In this document: piece after piece, positions 63,259 to 64,000 of the stretch
How the letters are laid out: each line of letters starts with the position of its first letter
Position numbering within the stretch: the stretch's first letter is position 1
Assembly: GCA_038131365.1 (NCBI GenBank)
Contig: JAYPPH010000005.1
Coordinates: 62,001 to 126,000 of the forward strand
Reading direction: 5' to 3'
Origin: Marisalimonas marina
GTDB lineage: Bacteria > Pseudomonadota > Alphaproteobacteria > Puniceispirillales > Marisalimonadaceae
Length of the DNA stretch: 64,000 bases
The notes under the pieces: model-generated
Seen by the model: the letters and a program-made list of their open reading frames with translations, nothing else
What the model was told of the DNA's origin: nothing
Databases searched by the model: none
Program-made: the position numbers and the translations under genes

Positions 63259-64000
63259 TTAATTTTTAGGTTTTTCAGTACTAGAGAGTTGTTTAGAGAT
63301 CGCTCTTAATTCTATTGTTAAATTATTTTGAACTTCAGAAATTTTATCTATGTTTTGTTCACCTAAATTTTTTAAAATTGATGATATTCCAATCAAATGA
63401 TCTTTTACACTTCTATCTTCATCAAGTTTTTCAACCAATCTATTAAGCACAATGGTTAGCTCATTTATATTTTCATTGATTCTAATTTTTTCATTTTCAT
63501 TTTGATTTGCTCTTTTGGCAACAATAGCAAGACTCTCTATAGAAGCTTCACTAAGGCCAGTATTACCAGTTTCACTGGTTGTAAAAATAGCCATTTGGGA
63601 TAGCCAATCTTCAAGTTCGTTGAAAAATCTATTACTTGCTTGGCCAACTTGAAGATCTAAAAAACCAAGAATTAAAGAAGCTGCCAGCCCAAAAAGTGAA
63701 GAAGAAAAAGCTGTTGACATACCATCAAGAGGTGCGCTTAAGCCTTTTTGAATACCCATAAATAGGGCATTTCCTTCTTCTGGACTCTTGTTAATGTTCA
63801 GATCAATTGTATTAATGACTCCAGAAACTGATGAAATAGTTTGCAACAGACCCCAAAATGTTCCAAGTAAGCCTAAGAATACAAGTAGACCAATCATATA
63901 TCTCAAAATTTCTCTGCTCTCATCTAACCTTGATGAAACACCATCTAAGATAGTGCTAAGAGAGTTAGCAGAAAGCGATGGGTTATCTTTTCTATCTTCA
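63259..64000 (-). CDS. MotA/TolQ/ExbB-family proton channel protein (5' end outside window)
   Basis: The frame is open to the right edge: LDESREILRYMIGLLVFLGL reads through, so the TTG at 63906 is not the start and the gene begins outside. FLGLLGTFWGLLQTISSVSG and SPLDGMSTAFSSSLFGLAAS are the two channel-helix blocks of this alphaproteobacterial family. The C-terminal region has a predicted coiled coil. It pairs with the OmpA-domain gene downstream, like MotA with MotB. Confidence 0.88.
   Translation of the reverse strand, partial: EDRKDNPSLSANSLSTILDGVSSRLDESREILRYMIGLLVFLGLLGTFWGLLQTISSVSGVINTIDLNINKSPEEGNALFMGIQKGLSAPLDGMSTAFSSSLFGLAASLILGFLDLQVGQASNRFFNELEDWLSQMAIFTTSETGNTGLSEASIESLAIVAKRANQNENEKIRINENINELTIVLNRLVEKLDEDRSVKDHLIGISSILKNLGEQNIDKISEVQNNLTIELRAISKQLSSTEKPKN

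Noticed and set aside
63259..63906. A complete MotA-like gene starting at the TTG at 63906
   Set aside because: Coding sequence typical of the family continues in frame to the right edge, so the gene is cut by the window and this TTG is internal.

Overview
The window looks like chromosomal DNA of a streamlined, strongly AT-rich alphaproteobacterium, probably a free-living marine type. Several gene neighbourhoods are typical of Alphaproteobacteria: petA-petB-petC; lgt-pgeF-prs-rplY-pth-ychF; moaE-moaD-pgsA-uvrC; carA divergent from yqeY-dnaG-rpoD, with carB-greA-Lrp-ELM1 beyond; ispB divergent from trmN6-sohB-glyQS; and a MotA/OmpA-type pair beside rpmE. The genome is compact: no gene-free stretch exceeds about 230 bp, and all eleven convergent gene pairs are separated by 7 bp or less, or overlap. 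The exact lineage cannot be resolved without a search. No insertion sequence, prophage, CRISPR array or rRNA was seen.

Layout. 1-12.6 kb: the end of a zinc alcohol dehydrogenase, an LpxO/AspH-like membrane oxygenase, YajQ, an alpha/beta hydrolase, a ModBC molybdate importer without ModA, a PcaF-like thiolase, a GST, pyruvate kinase, a secreted cyclophilin, a Usp protein, a TSUP permease with its TIGR02186 partner, a CoA-type Nudix hydrolase and a DUF6111-like protein. 12.6-18.3 kb: cca (broken), hemF, the cytochrome bc1 operon and a frameshifted dienelactone hydrolase. 18.3-27.9 kb: translation and PRPP genes, pgeF, lgt (frameshifted), then ubiK-ybjN-proC-TetR, and an EnvZ/OmpR-type two-component pair. 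28-34.3 kb: ilvE, moaED, pgsA, uvrC, uvrB. 34.4-44.6 kb: aspartate aminotransferase, MsrP, SelO, ELM1, Lrp, greA, carBA. 44.8-49.2 kb: yqeY, dnaG (frameshifted), rpoD and a tRNA-Ile2(CAU) with a clear promoter. 49.2-53.3 kb: a three-gene sugar-acid catabolic operon. 53.3-64 kb: RHH protein, RNA uracil methyltransferase, a degenerate S24 regulator, polyprenyl synthase, trmN6, an S49 peptidase, glyQS, rpmE, and a non-flagellar MotA/OmpA-type system running off the right edge.

How parts fit together. Molybdenum is a recurring theme: ModBC could import it, MoaD/MoaE make molybdopterin, and MsrP is a molybdoenzyme. MsrP and its neighbour SelO both belong to oxidative-stress biology. The IlvD/Edd-RraA-UxaA operon is the clearest accessory catabolic module.

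Main caveat. Six single-base indels split four otherwise well-conserved genes (cca three times, dienelactone hydrolase, lgt, dnaG), most of them at runs of one base. Because lgt and dnaG are normally essential, residual sequencing or assembly error is the simplest explanation. I saw no convincing undescribed multi-gene system; the most interesting leads are the sugar-acid operon, the ModA-less importer with an MsrQ-less MsrP, an apparent ATA start codon for the ELM1 gene, and the absence of room for terminators.
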